From Polaribacter sp. BM10 (GTDB lineage Bacteria; Bacteroidota; Bacteroidia; Flavobacteriales; Flavobacteriaceae), in assembly GCF_002005425.1 (NCBI RefSeq), contig NZ_CP019704.1:620001-684000 (forward strand): a DNA stretch of 64,000 bases, written 5' to 3'. The notes under the pieces were generated by a model. The model had not been told where the DNA came from and made no database searches. It saw only the letters and a list, made by a program, of their open reading frames with translations. This document shows, piece after piece, positions 27,764 through 35,825 of the stretch; the first letter of the stretch is position 1; the number at the start of each line of letters is the position of its first letter. Made by a program: the position numbers and the translations under genes.

Positions 27764-28760
27764 GTAAAGAAGAAGATTTATAATAGGGCAATAATAAAGC
27801 TTCTAAAAGGTCTTCTGTAGTGTCTGCATAATTTACTTCGATAATATTTTCAGAACGAATCCATTTTGCAATTTTAGGCACCTGTTTTTTACTTAGTTTT
27901 TTTATTGTATGAACACCCATTTCTTTTAGCGCAAGTGCATTGCATTGTTGTTCATATTGATTTTTCATAGGTATAACCATTAACCTTTTCTTTAAAAATA
28001 AGGCTTCAGAAGGTGTTTCGAATCCCGCACCACACAAGACACCACTAGAACTTGCCATACTTTTTATAAAATCAAATTCGTTAACAGGAAAAATAGTAAT
28101 ATTTTTCTCGAAGATTAACTTTGTAGTATCCTTAGAAAAAATATGCCATTTTACAATCGGAATTTTAGAAAGTATTTTTGCTATTTTATCATGATGATAA
28201 GAAGGTAAATAGACAGTAAAATGGCCTTTGTTTTTTACTGTTTTGTGTCTTATTTTTTTTCTGATAATTGGCAAAAATGTTGCTGAACTATAACTGTTAA
28301 AATGAAAGCCAAATCTTACTTTAGAAGGTGCATAATATTTTAAAATTAGCTTTTCAATTTTAAATTTACCTATTTTTGGTGAAGCTGAGTCTAAAACAGC
28401 ATTTTGATGACTTAAAGAAATGATGTTTACATTATTTAACCGAGCAGCCCAAGCAGAAACTGGTTCAAAATCATTTATAATTAGGTCGTAATCTTTTACA
28501 GGTAAGTTTTTTATTTCTTTATAAAATCGATATAAATTCATTTTTTTATAACTCGCTATAAAGTCTATTCCACCGTTTTTACCAAAAGTGAAGTTTAAAC
28601 CTTTTAAATTGTATTTTACATCAAAACCCAACGGAATATTATTTTCGTTACCACTTAATAATATATCTAAATCTCCTTTTTGTTGTAAAATTGGTATAAT
28701 TTCTTTTGCTCTGGTTAAATGCCCGTTTCCTGTACCTTGTATAGCGTATAATATCTTCAT
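27747..28760 (-). CDS. glycosyltransferase, MJ1255/UGT-like GT-B family
   Basis: A 337-residue protein starting MKILYAIQGTGNGHLTRA, the N-terminal pattern of MurG/MJ1255-like GT-B enzymes. The C-terminal half has the nucleotide-sugar site (GVLCGAGFETPSEALFLKKR, then MKNQYEQQCNALALKEMG). The acceptor is unknown. It follows an LpxH-like hydrolase by 3 bp and is therefore probably in the same operon; a lipid or envelope glycan substrate is inference. Confidence 0.85.
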   Translation of the reverse strand: MKILYAIQGTGNGHLTRAKEIIPILQQKGDLDILLSGNENNIPLGFDVKYNLKGLNFTFGKNGGIDFIASYKKMNLYRFYKEIKNLPVKDYDLIINDFEPVSAWAARLNNVNIISLSHQNAVLDSASPKIGKFKIEKLILKYYAPSKVRFGFHFNSYSSATFLPIIRKKIRHKTVKNKGHFTVYLPSYHHDKIAKILSKIPIVKWHIFSKDTTKLIFEKNITIFPVNEFDFIKSMASSSGVLCGAGFETPSEALFLKKRLMVIPMKNQYEQQCNALALKEMGVHTIKKLSKKQVPKIAKWIRSENIIEVNYADTTEDLLEALLLPYYKSSSLPTILS

Positions 28761-28763
28761 AAA

Positions 28764-29642
28764 TTATTTTACCGGTTTTTTTATGTCAAATTCTTTTAAA
28801 AATTCATTAAAAATAAAGTTTTGAGAATCTTGTTTTTTTAAAGCTTTTAACTCTTTTTTAGATAGCTTTACTGTATTGTTTTTTACAATTTCATCTTTAT
28901 TATATTCGTATAAAGTCCATTGCTTTTTCTTATATTCTAATGCAGTTAAGTTTTCTATCCAATCACCAGAGTTTAAGTAAGTTGTTTTTCCTTTTGCGTT
29001 TGCAATTTCTCTTATTTCTGGTTGATGAATATGACCACAAACTACATAATCGTAGTTGTTATCAATTGCAATATCAGAAGCGGTTTCTTCAAAATGATTG
29101 ATGAATTTTACAGCACTTTTTACACTGTTTTTAATTTTTTTTGATAAGGATAGTTTTCCGTAACCAAATAATTTACTAATCCAATTTATAAAGGTGTTAA
29201 TCAAAATAAGTAAATCGTAGCCTTTACCGCCTAATTTCGCCAGCCATTTCGAATGTTTCATGGTTACATCAAAAACATCACCATGAAAAACCCATGTTTT
29301 TTTATCATCAATATCTAAAACAAGTTTGTTCAAAATTTTAAAATTCCCCAATTGAAAACCTTTAAATTTTCTAAGCATTTCGTCATGATTTCCGGTAATG
29401 TAATACACTTCTGTACCCTTAGAAAGTAGTCCAGTAATGTGTTTAATTACATTCATATGAGATTTAGGAAAATAACGTTTGTTAAATTGCCATATATCTA
29501 TAATATCTCCGTTAAGTATTAAAACTTTTGGATCTATAGATTTTAAATAGTTTAATAATTCTGCCGCTTTACAGCCGTAAGTGCCTAAATGCACATCAGA
29601 AATTACAACATAGTCTAACTTACGTTTTTTGTTTTTTTTCAT
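28764..29642 (-). CDS. LpxH-like metallophosphoesterase (UDP-2,3-diacylglucosamine diphosphatase family)
   Basis: A 292-residue calcineurin-like phosphoesterase. Metal-binding motifs in order: SDVHLG, NGDIIDIW, TGNHDE, VFHGDVFD and CGHIHQPEI, as in LpxH/LpxH2 enzymes that cleave UDP-2,3-diacylglucosamine to lipid X in lipid A synthesis. It is longer than E. coli LpxH (240) and has a basic N terminus and C terminus, so LpxH2-type or a related phosphatase are both possible. The glycosyltransferase gene is 3 bp downstream. Confidence 0.85.
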   Translation of the reverse strand: MKKNKKRKLDYVVISDVHLGTYGCKAAELLNYLKSIDPKVLILNGDIIDIWQFNKRYFPKSHMNVIKHITGLLSKGTEVYYITGNHDEMLRKFKGFQLGNFKILNKLVLDIDDKKTWVFHGDVFDVTMKHSKWLAKLGGKGYDLLILINTFINWISKLFGYGKLSLSKKIKNSVKSAVKFINHFEETASDIAIDNNYDYVVCGHIHQPEIREIANAKGKTTYLNSGDWIENLTALEYKKKQWTLYEYNKDEIVKNNTVKLSKKELKALKKQDSQNFIFNEFLKEFDIKKPVK

Positions 29643-29883
29643 CTTAAAAAGGTAAATGTTTATAAGTTATTCTTTGGTTACATAAAGTATTTAGAAGATA
29701 CTTATAGTTATGTAAGGTTAAATAAAATGTACACAAACGCATTCTGTATATAGTTTATCAAACTTACAGACACTATGTTTTGTTATGGTAAATTAATAAT
29801 GAAAAAATAGTAAGTTAATTCTTATTAAAAAGTTTATAAATTGTAAGCTAAGTGTTAAGTGTAATACTTTTATTGTTAGGTGG
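29643..29883. other. intergenic region without recognised content
   Basis: 241 AT-rich bases between the LysR stop and the LpxH-like start (both genes on the minus strand). I see no coding sequence, strong hairpin or repeat here. It should contain the promoter of the LpxH-like/glycosyltransferase pair. Confidence 0.4.
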
Positions 29884-30786
29884 TTATTTTAATTTTGATG
29901 TAAAAATTTTTCTAATAACATCTAATTCTTTTTTATATTTTAAGTCTGTTCTTAATGCAAAATATAAGGTGTTTTCTGTTTTAATTTTACCTTTCCAAAC
30001 TAATTTTATTTCCTTTTTTAAAATTTGTTCTTCACATAAAAAATCAGGAACTAATGCAAGTCCAATACCATTTTTTAAACATCTAATAATAGAAGTAATG
30101 TTGGGTAAAATATAATTGGGTTTAAAACTTGGCTTTTTATTAAAGTTTTCAAACCAAAAGCGTCTAAAATGCTCCATTTCGTTTGACGAACTGTACCATA
30201 AATTTTTAAGCAATTCTTCTTCTAGATTTTTAAAATTCTTAGAATTGATATGGCTTGTTATCACTGAAGTATCTGTTTTACTTCCTGCAATTAATACAAT
30301 TCTTTCTTTAGAAAAAGGAATATATTCTACCAATGATTTTTTTTCAACTTGTTTTTTAGGAGTAATTACTAAATCTAAAATACCATTATTTAAATCTTTT
30401 ATTAAATCTGTATGGGCACCAAATCTTGCGACCAAATCAAAGTTTAATTTTTTAATTTCGGGTTCTAGAATCAATTGAAACATTTCAGAACACATTCCTA
30501 TGTTTAAAGACGGATTTTTTTCTTGAGTTGTTTTTTTAAAATGTTGCTCTGCTACTTCTAATTTTGTTAGTGATTCTATAATATATTCATACAAAAACTT
30601 TCCATCTTCGGTAGGAATCATCTTTCTAGAAGTACGTTCAAACAGTTTTTTACCTACATAGGCTTCTAATGCATTTAAATGCACACTAACACCGGGTTGA
30701 GAAGCGTAAAGTGCAACAGAAGCTTTGGTTAAAGTTCCGTTTTCATATATTTCTTTAAAAGTTCTGTACCATTCTAAATTCACCAT
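29884..30786 (-). CDS. LysR family transcriptional regulator
   Basis: A 300-residue regulator. The N-terminal winged helix-turn-helix is clear: TLTKASVALYASQPGVSVHLNALEAYVGKKLFER (about residues 18-52). The rest is a two-lobed effector-binding domain. It is transcribed divergently from an mdaB-like quinone reductase gene; the LysR arrangement predicts that it controls that gene and itself. Its own -7 box lies inside the inverted repeat between the two genes. Confidence 0.93.
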   Translation of the reverse strand: MVNLEWYRTFKEIYENGTLTKASVALYASQPGVSVHLNALEAYVGKKLFERTSRKMIPTEDGKFLYEYIIESLTKLEVAEQHFKKTTQEKNPSLNIGMCSEMFQLILEPEIKKLNFDLVARFGAHTDLIKDLNNGILDLVITPKKQVEKKSLVEYIPFSKERIVLIAGSKTDTSVITSHINSKNFKNLEEELLKNLWYSSSNEMEHFRRFWFENFNKKPSFKPNYILPNITSIIRCLKNGIGLALVPDFLCEEQILKKEIKLVWKGKIKTENTLYFALRTDLKYKKELDVIRKIFTSKLK

Positions 30787-30800
30787 AGTTATTATAATAT

Positions 30801-30825
30801 TAATACAAAGGTATGATTTGTATTA
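30801..30825. promoter_or_regulatory. inverted-repeat operator between lysR and mdaB
   Basis: A perfect 9-bp inverted repeat (taatacaaa / tttgtatta) around a 7-bp centre. It contains ATAC and GTAT half-sites, the LysR-type sequence, but with a wider spacing than the textbook ATAC-N7-GTAT. On the minus strand it covers the lysR -7 box (TACCTTTG, 30806-30813), with a TTG at 30832-30834 spaced 18 nt away. That predicts autorepression plus activation of mdaB. Confidence 0.65.
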
Positions 30826-30849
30826 TTTTTACAATAATAAATGTAGCTT

Positions 30850-30857
30850 TAATTTTG
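30850..30857 (+). promoter_or_regulatory. mdaB -7 promoter box
   Basis: TAATTTTG matches the Bacteroidota -7 consensus TAnnTTTG and lies 20 bp before the mdaB start. No good -33 TTTG stands at the right distance, which fits a promoter that depends on an activator bound at the adjacent operator. Confidence 0.55.
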
Positions 30858-30877
30858 CTTCGGATAAAATTATAAAC

Positions 30878-31474
30878 ATGAAAAATATATTTATTATAAA
30901 TGGAAGTCATCCATTTGCACATTCTGAAGGAAGATTTAATGAAACACTTTTTAAAACCACAATTTCACATTTTGATACACTAGAAGGGTTTGATGTTAAA
31001 TTTACTCAAGTTGGTGAAAATTATGATGTTAAAAATGAAGTTGAAAAATTTAAGTGGGCAGATATAGTAATATATCATACACCAATTTGGTGGTTTCAAA
31101 TTCCGTTTGGTTTTAAACAATATATTGATGAAGTTTTTACAGAAGGACATCAAAATGGAATTTATGCAAGTGATGGTAGAAGTAGAAAAAATCCTGATAT
31201 AAACTACGGTACAGGTGGTTTAATGCATGGTAAACAATACATCCTTACAACTAGTTGGAATGCTCCTAAAACTGCATTTACACTTGAAAACGAATTTTTT
31301 AATCAGAAGAATGTAGATGAAGGCCCAATGTTTGGCTTTCATAAAATGAATGCTTTTACAGGTATGAAGTTGTTAGCTACTCATCACTTTCATGATATGG
31401 AAAAAAATGCAGATGTTCCATTAGAATTAGAGAATTATAGTGTTTTTCTTAGAGATTTAATAGCAAAACTTTAG
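30878..31474 (+). CDS. mdaB: NADPH:quinone reductase, MdaB family
   Basis: A 198-residue flavodoxin-fold protein. I start it at the ATG at 30878 (MKNIFIINGSHPF); the open frame extends upstream over the regulatory region and is not coding. It follows E. coli MdaB closely in YHTPIWWFQIPFGFKQYIDEVFTEGH, YASDGRSRKNPDINYGTGGL and TTSWNAP. MdaB reduces quinones with NADPH by two electrons and protects against oxidative stress. It is divergent from lysR. Confidence 0.88.
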   Translation: MKNIFIINGSHPFAHSEGRFNETLFKTTISHFDTLEGFDVKFTQVGENYDVKNEVEKFKWADIVIYHTPIWWFQIPFGFKQYIDEVFTEGHQNGIYASDGRSRKNPDINYGTGGLMHGKQYILTTSWNAPKTAFTLENEFFNQKNVDEGPMFGFHKMNAFTGMKLLATHHFHDMEKNADVPLELENYSVFLRDLIAKL

Positions 31475-31512
31475 CACTATTATATCAATAGTATTGTTAA
31501 ATTGAAACAAAA

Positions 31513-31534
31513 AATCCGCTGTAAAAAGCGGATT
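31513..31534 (-). terminator. intrinsic terminator, end of the yciH-lipoprotein operon
   Basis: An 8-bp stem (aatccgct / agcggatt) with a 6-nt loop. Read on the minus strand it is followed by six T residues, so it ends the leftward operon whose last gene is the 46-residue lipoprotein, 30 bp away. It may also serve mdaB from the other side, but the T run there is poor. Confidence 0.75.
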
Positions 31535-31564
31535 CATTGAATTTGGAATTAAGAAACAAATAAA

Positions 31565-31705
31565 TTATAAAATATTTATTTGTTTTAATGTCGTTTGGTT
31601 TGTTGTTATAGTATCTGCCAAACCACAAGGTTTAGAAGTACTTCTACAAGAAGAAAAACACATAAGACTTACTATACAAATTGCAACAAATACTACTTTT
31701 TTCAT
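31565..31705 (-). CDS. 46-residue lipoprotein
   Basis: A short gene I translated by hand. It starts MKKVVFVAICIVSLMC, has a lipobox-like FSSC with Cys at residue 20, and continues RSTSKPCGLADTITTN to a TAA stop. Total 46 residues, so only 27 remain after processing. The RSTS-PCGLA pattern after the lipid Cys looks like a conserved flavobacterial mini-lipoprotein, but I know no function. It lies 19 bp after the binding-fold gene and 30 bp before a terminator, so it belongs to that operon. Confidence 0.75.
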   Translation of the reverse strand: MKKVVFVAICIVSLMCFSSCRSTSKPCGLADTITTNQTTLKQINIL

Positions 31706-31724
31706 CTTTTAAAAATTTTAATAT

Positions 31725-32585
31725 TTAAATGTACATATTTTTTACGAACTCAGTTGAGTTTTTCTTCTCTTCTATAACGTTAAAGCTTACCATTTTATTT
31801 TGAATTCTGGTAATTAAATTTTTGGTAATTGGTTTTCCGTCATTCCATTCGGTTATTTTTAACCATTTCTGAATGTCTTCTAGCTTTTGCTCGTATCTTT
31901 TTGCTAAAATTTTATCGATATCTTCGATTTTCTTAAAATTAGCAGTTTGGGCATTTATAATGTCTAAAACCTTTTTTACTTCGTTGGCATTATTTTCTAA
32001 AACTTCATTTCTAACAGCAACAACAAAACATGGCCAAGGTGTTGGGCAATTATCGACTCTTCTAAAAGTACCGTTATCTACCAATGGTTTTGTTGTAAAA
32101 TGTTCCCACATAAAGTAATCTGCTTCACCATTTGTTAGTGCATCAATACCACCTTGCAAATTTCCTATAACTTTAAATTTTAGTTTATCAACATCCCAAC
32201 CTTGATTAAAAGCATTTACAATTGCCATTAAATGAGAACCAGAACCATATCTACTAATTGCAATTGTTGCATGTTCTAAATCTTCAATTTTTTTGAATTT
32301 AGAATCTTTAGCAACATGAATTCCCCAAATTAACGGAGTTTCTACAAATGTTTGCACTATTTTAGATGGATTACCAGCAGCAATATCTTTAATAATTCCT
32401 TCTGTTAAAACAATTGCAATATCAACTTCTCCTGCACGCAATGCTTTGCACATGGCACCAGTTCCGCCAGGGAAATCTTGCCATCTAAGATTGATGTTTT
32501 CTTTTGTGTATTCTTTATTTTTAAGTGTTAAATACCAAGGATAATTAAAGTGCTCTGGTACACCACCAACTTTTAAATTCGTCAT
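31725..32585 (-). CDS. periplasmic-binding-fold protein lacking a signal peptide
   Basis: A 286-residue type 2 periplasmic-binding-fold protein, in the NMT1/SsuA/PhnD-like group (LKVGGVPEHFNYPWYLTLK, ATIAISRYGSGSHLMAIV, GGIDALTNGEADYFMWEH). It starts directly with the first beta strand and has no signal sequence or lipobox, so it should be cytoplasmic. There is no ABC permease or ATPase nearby. The family fold also occurs in cytoplasmic enzymes such as Thi5-like and MqnA/D proteins, so an enzyme role is possible. It abuts a nucleoside phosphorylase gene. Confidence 0.8.
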   Translation of the reverse strand: MTNLKVGGVPEHFNYPWYLTLKNKEYTKENINLRWQDFPGGTGAMCKALRAGEVDIAIVLTEGIIKDIAAGNPSKIVQTFVETPLIWGIHVAKDSKFKKIEDLEHATIAISRYGSGSHLMAIVNAFNQGWDVDKLKFKVIGNLQGGIDALTNGEADYFMWEHFTTKPLVDNGTFRRVDNCPTPWPCFVVAVRNEVLENNANEVKKVLDIINAQTANFKKIEDIDKILAKRYEQKLEDIQKWLKITEWNDGKPITKNLITRIQNKMVSFNVIEEKKNSTEFVKNMYI

Positions 32586-33455
32586 TTATTCAGCTAATTT
32601 GTTAAGCGAATATTCTATTAAATTTTCTACTACTTTTTTGTAATCTTCACTAAATGTTCCGTTTGCTCTATTTGCAATAATTGCATTCATAGAAACGGCA
32701 TTATGGCCTAACAATTTAGACAAACCGTAAATAGCCGAAGTTTCCATTTCTAAATTTGTTATTCTATTACCATTAAAGTTAAAAGAATCTATTTTACTAT
32801 TGATCTTTTCATCTTGTAAAGCCAAACGTAAAACTCTACCTTGCGGTCCGTAGAAACCACCAGCAGTAGCAGTAATTCCTTTAAAAATTTTATCCGAAGA
32901 TAATTTTTCTTCTAAAGAACTGCTGTTTTTTACTAATAACGGATTCGATTTCTTTGTACTCCAATTAGTATGTTCTACAAAAGCATTTTCAATTTCTGGA
33001 TTAGAAATTTCATCAATTTGATAGGAGTGAAGCATTCCGTTTAAGTCTAAGCCGAAAGAACTCATTAAAAACGAATCTACCGGTATGTCTTTTTGTAAGG
33101 AACCAGAAGTACCAATTCTAACAATATTTAAAGCTGTTAATTGATCTTTAGGTTTTCTTGTCTTTAAATCGATATTTACCAACGCATCTAATTCGTTTAA
33201 TACAATATCTATATTGTCTGGGCCAATACCTGTAGAAATTACAGACATTCTTTTGCCTTTATAAACACCTGTTGTTGTTTTAAATTCTCTTTTTTGAGTT
33301 GTAAATTCAATTGAATCAAATCTATCTGTAATTTTATCTACTCTATCTTGATCGCCAACAAAAATTATATCGTTAGCTATATTTTCTGGTTTTAAATTCA
33401 AATGATATATGCTACCATCTGCATTTAAAATTAATTCCGATTGTTGTATACTCAT
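32586..33455 (-). CDS. nucleoside phosphorylase (PNP/UDP family)
   Basis: A 289-residue trimeric/hexameric-type phosphorylase. Recognisable parts: IIFVGDQDRVDKI (phosphate-binding start), ISTGIGPDNIDIVLNEL, IVRIGTSGSLQKDIPVDSF and ITNLEMETSAIYGLSKLLGH, where Glu contacts the ribose. It cleaves purine or pyrimidine nucleosides with phosphate. The sequence looks nearest uridine-phosphorylase-like proteins. It is one base from the upstream DUF1835 gene and abuts the downstream binding-fold gene, so it is tightly co-expressed. Confidence 0.9.
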   Translation of the reverse strand: MSIQQSELILNADGSIYHLNLKPENIANDIIFVGDQDRVDKITDRFDSIEFTTQKREFKTTTGVYKGKRMSVISTGIGPDNIDIVLNELDALVNIDLKTRKPKDQLTALNIVRIGTSGSLQKDIPVDSFLMSSFGLDLNGMLHSYQIDEISNPEIENAFVEHTNWSTKKSNPLLVKNSSSLEEKLSSDKIFKGITATAGGFYGPQGRVLRLALQDEKINSKIDSFNFNGNRITNLEMETSAIYGLSKLLGHNAVSMNAIIANRANGTFSEDYKKVVENLIEYSLNKLAE

Positions 33456-33456
33456 A

Positions 33457-34401
33457 CTAATTTGTTATTTGTAATAGTTTTTCTGAAACATTGCTGTACA
33501 AAAAGCTATATTTTTTAGAACCGCCAAGGTACGAATTATCAGAACGTAATTCTCTGTAATAATTCGTTTCATTTATTAGCAGTTCTTTTCCTCTTTTAGA
33601 GAGTTTTGTTGGGTTTATAGAATCAAACGCATTGTTAAGGTTGTTGATAGCTGTTTCATATTGAATGTCGCCAAACCCAAAAACTTGTTGCAATTCTAAT
33701 AATTTTGTAATGAATTGTTTTTTTGTAGAAAATGTATAATTGTTGGCTGTTTCTAAAATAAAATTTTCAGTATTATTTAAACCATTTTCTACAGACGGAA
33801 ACCTTTTTAAATGAACATTTAAAGCATCAACTAAATATTTAAAGGCTTTATTCGGTTTAAAATTATTTACAGTTTCTAAGCGTAATGGGCTATTAGAACA
33901 GTATAATTGCCAAATATAATCTGCATATTCAATATCATTTTGATCTAATTGAATTTTATTTTTATAGTGTTCTAAAATTTGATTTTCAGACAAATCTGTA
34001 AGCGAAAACATTTTATCTGAACCTTTAATTTTACCGCTACAAACTAAAAAAATAGTATGTCCTTTTCTATGTTTTTTTAACCAAGAAAGTATAGCTAACA
34101 TATTAATTTGACAAAATAAATCATGCTCAAACCATAAAACAATTTCTTTACTATTTTTTGTATTACAAAGACTTCTGTATTCTTTTAAAGTTAAATTGAT
34201 GAACATTTCTTTTGAAACATTATAACTATTTTTAAAGAAGTGAAATCTTGTATTCCAAAATTTTTCGCTACCAACGTCTGTTAACGTTTTACCTTGACAT
34301 AACATTTCTCTCCAAGTTATAATTTTACCTTTTACTTGAAGTTTTTTAAGATAGTTTGTTGTACAATCTCCGTTAGTTATATGTAAAGTTTTGTTTAACA
34401 T
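33457..34401 (-). CDS. DUF1835 domain protein
   Basis: A 314-residue cytoplasmic protein with the DUF1835 start (LHITNGDCTTNYLKKLQVKGKIITWREMLCQG) and an EHDLFCQINMLAILSWL core (about 105-122). DUF1835 proteins are a widespread family without a defined activity. The C-terminal part (about 210-314) is helical. It follows yciH by 11 bp. Confidence 0.85.
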   Translation of the reverse strand: MLNKTLHITNGDCTTNYLKKLQVKGKIITWREMLCQGKTLTDVGSEKFWNTRFHFFKNSYNVSKEMFINLTLKEYRSLCNTKNSKEIVLWFEHDLFCQINMLAILSWLKKHRKGHTIFLVCSGKIKGSDKMFSLTDLSENQILEHYKNKIQLDQNDIEYADYIWQLYCSNSPLRLETVNNFKPNKAFKYLVDALNVHLKRFPSVENGLNNTENFILETANNYTFSTKKQFITKLLELQQVFGFGDIQYETAINNLNNAFDSINPTKLSKRGKELLINETNYYRELRSDNSYLGGSKKYSFLYSNVSEKLLQITN

Positions 34402-34412
34402 TTAGTATTTAA

Positions 34413-34736
34413 TTACCCACCAACTCTTTTTACCTTAAAGCCTTTGTCTTTAAGCATCGTCATAATTTTGTCTCTATAATCTCCTTGTATAATAATTTTA
34501 TCATCTTTAAAACTTCCGCCAACAGATAATTTTGTTTTTATCTCTTTTGCTAAGATTTTAAAATCAGAAGTTGCGCCATTATAACCTTCTAAAATTGTAA
34601 TTGGTTTCCCTTTTCTTTTTTCGTATTTACAAATTATAGGATCGTCTTGTAACCAAACATTCGATTTTTCTTTTTTTGGTTCTTCGGATTCTTTATGCTC
34701 TGGAAAAAGGTTTTTTAATTGATCTTTTAAATCCAT
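34413..34736 (-). CDS. yciH: SUI1/YciH translation factor
   Basis: A 107-residue SUI1-fold protein (eIF1 relative). The core spans about 38-107: KRKGKPITILEGYNG, LAKEIKTKLSVGGSFKDD, IIIQGDYRDKIMTMLKDKGFKVKRVGG. The family modulates start-codon and initiator selection on the 30S subunit. It is the first gene of the leftward set yciH, DUF1835, phosphorylase, binding-fold protein, mini-lipoprotein. Confidence 0.9.
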   Translation of the reverse strand: MDLKDQLKNLFPEHKESEEPKKEKSNVWLQDDPIICKYEKRKGKPITILEGYNGATSDFKILAKEIKTKLSVGGSFKDDKIIIQGDYRDKIMTMLKDKGFKVKRVGG

Positions 34737-34767
34737 TTAAATAATTTGATATTAATTTTTTAAAACA

Positions 34768-34801
34768 CAAAAGCGTAATTTAATTTTAAATTACGCTTTT
34801 G
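34768..34801 (-). terminator. intrinsic terminator after the 2OG oxygenase gene
   Basis: A 15-bp perfect inverted repeat (caaaagcgtaattta / taaattacgcttttg) with a 4-nt loop, 10 bp downstream of the oxygenase stop. The A/T outer bases supply a U tail on the minus strand. Confidence 0.8.
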
Positions 34802-34810
34802 ATTTAAAAA

Positions 34811-35758
34811 TTATTTTTTTAACCCTAATTCTCTTAAACGTTGATCTAAAAACTCTCCGGCAGTAATATCTTCGAATTGTTTAGGATTGTTTTCATCAAC
34901 ACAATTTTCTAAAACATCTAATTTCATTTCTGATATTGGATGCATAAAAAACGGAATGGAATATCTTGAAGTTCCCCACATTTCTTTTGGTGGATTTGTA
35001 ACTCTATGAATTGTAGATTTTAGTTTATTGTTACTGTGTCTAGATAACATATCACCAACATTAATCATTAATTCATCTGGTTCTGCCATAGCATCAATCC
35101 AATCGCCATTATGATTTTGTACTTGCAAACCTTTACCTTGTGCACCCATTAATAATGTTATTAAATTGATGTCTCCGTGCGCAGCAGCTCTTTCCGCTCC
35201 TTTAGGTTCTGTTTTTATAGGTGGGTAATGAATAGGTCTTAAAATACTGTTTCCGTTTTTAATAAAATTATCAAAATACGTTTCTTCTAAACCTAAATGC
35301 AATGCTAAAGAACGCAAAACGTATTTTGCAGTTTTTTCTAACATTTTATAAGTTTCTTTACCAACTTCGTTAAACTTTGGTAATTCTTCTACAAGAACAT
35401 TTTCTGGATATTCTTTAGCTCTTTCAGGATCATCTTCTACATATTGACCAAAATGCCAAAATTCTTTTAAATCTCCTTCTTTTTTTCCTTTAGCAGATTC
35501 TTTTCCAAAAGAAACATAACCTCTTTGACCTCCAATGCCAGGAATTTCATATTTTTCTTTAGTCGCAACAGGTAGTTCAAAAAAGTTTTTTATTTCTTCG
35601 TACAAATCACTTACTAATTTCTCATCTAAAAAATGACCTTTTAAAGCCACAAAACCTATGTTCTCATAAGCGTGACCAATTTCGTCTATAAATTTTTGCT
35701 TTCTATTTTTATCATCAGATAAAAAATCGGCTAAGTTTACACTTGGTATTTTATTCAT
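34811..35758 (-). CDS. isopenicillin N synthase-like 2OG-Fe(II) oxygenase
   Basis: A 315-residue non-haem iron oxygenase with the DIOX_N domain (about 5-120) and 2OG-FeII core (about 170-280). Iron ligands: His and Asp in AAHGDINLITLL and the distal His in STIHRVTNP; the oxoglutarate-binding RxS is RYSIPFF. The family contains isopenicillin N synthase, ACC oxidase and gibberellin oxidases; nothing here shows antibiotic synthesis, so the substrate is unknown. It is monocistronic, with its own terminator. Confidence 0.9.
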   Translation of the reverse strand: MNKIPSVNLADFLSDDKNRKQKFIDEIGHAYENIGFVALKGHFLDEKLVSDLYEEIKNFFELPVATKEKYEIPGIGGQRGYVSFGKESAKGKKEGDLKEFWHFGQYVEDDPERAKEYPENVLVEELPKFNEVGKETYKMLEKTAKYVLRSLALHLGLEETYFDNFIKNGNSILRPIHYPPIKTEPKGAERAAAHGDINLITLLMGAQGKGLQVQNHNGDWIDAMAEPDELMINVGDMLSRHSNNKLKSTIHRVTNPPKEMWGTSRYSIPFFMHPISEMKLDVLENCVDENNPKQFEDITAGEFLDQRLRELGLKK

Positions 35759-35825
35759 CTCTGTAGTTTTTTTATTAAAAACAGCCTATAAAGTTACTAA
35801 AAAATCAGTAATTGATAAAGTGTTC

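Noticed and set aside
28010..28035. tRNA-like TTCGAATCCCGC string
   Set aside because: It lies within the glycosyltransferase coding sequence and no cloverleaf or acceptor stem surrounds it.
34811..35758. Isopenicillin N synthase homologue as part of a beta-lactam cluster
   Set aside because: No ACV synthetase, acyltransferase or other antibiotic gene is nearby; it is monocistronic, so only the oxygenase family can be supported.
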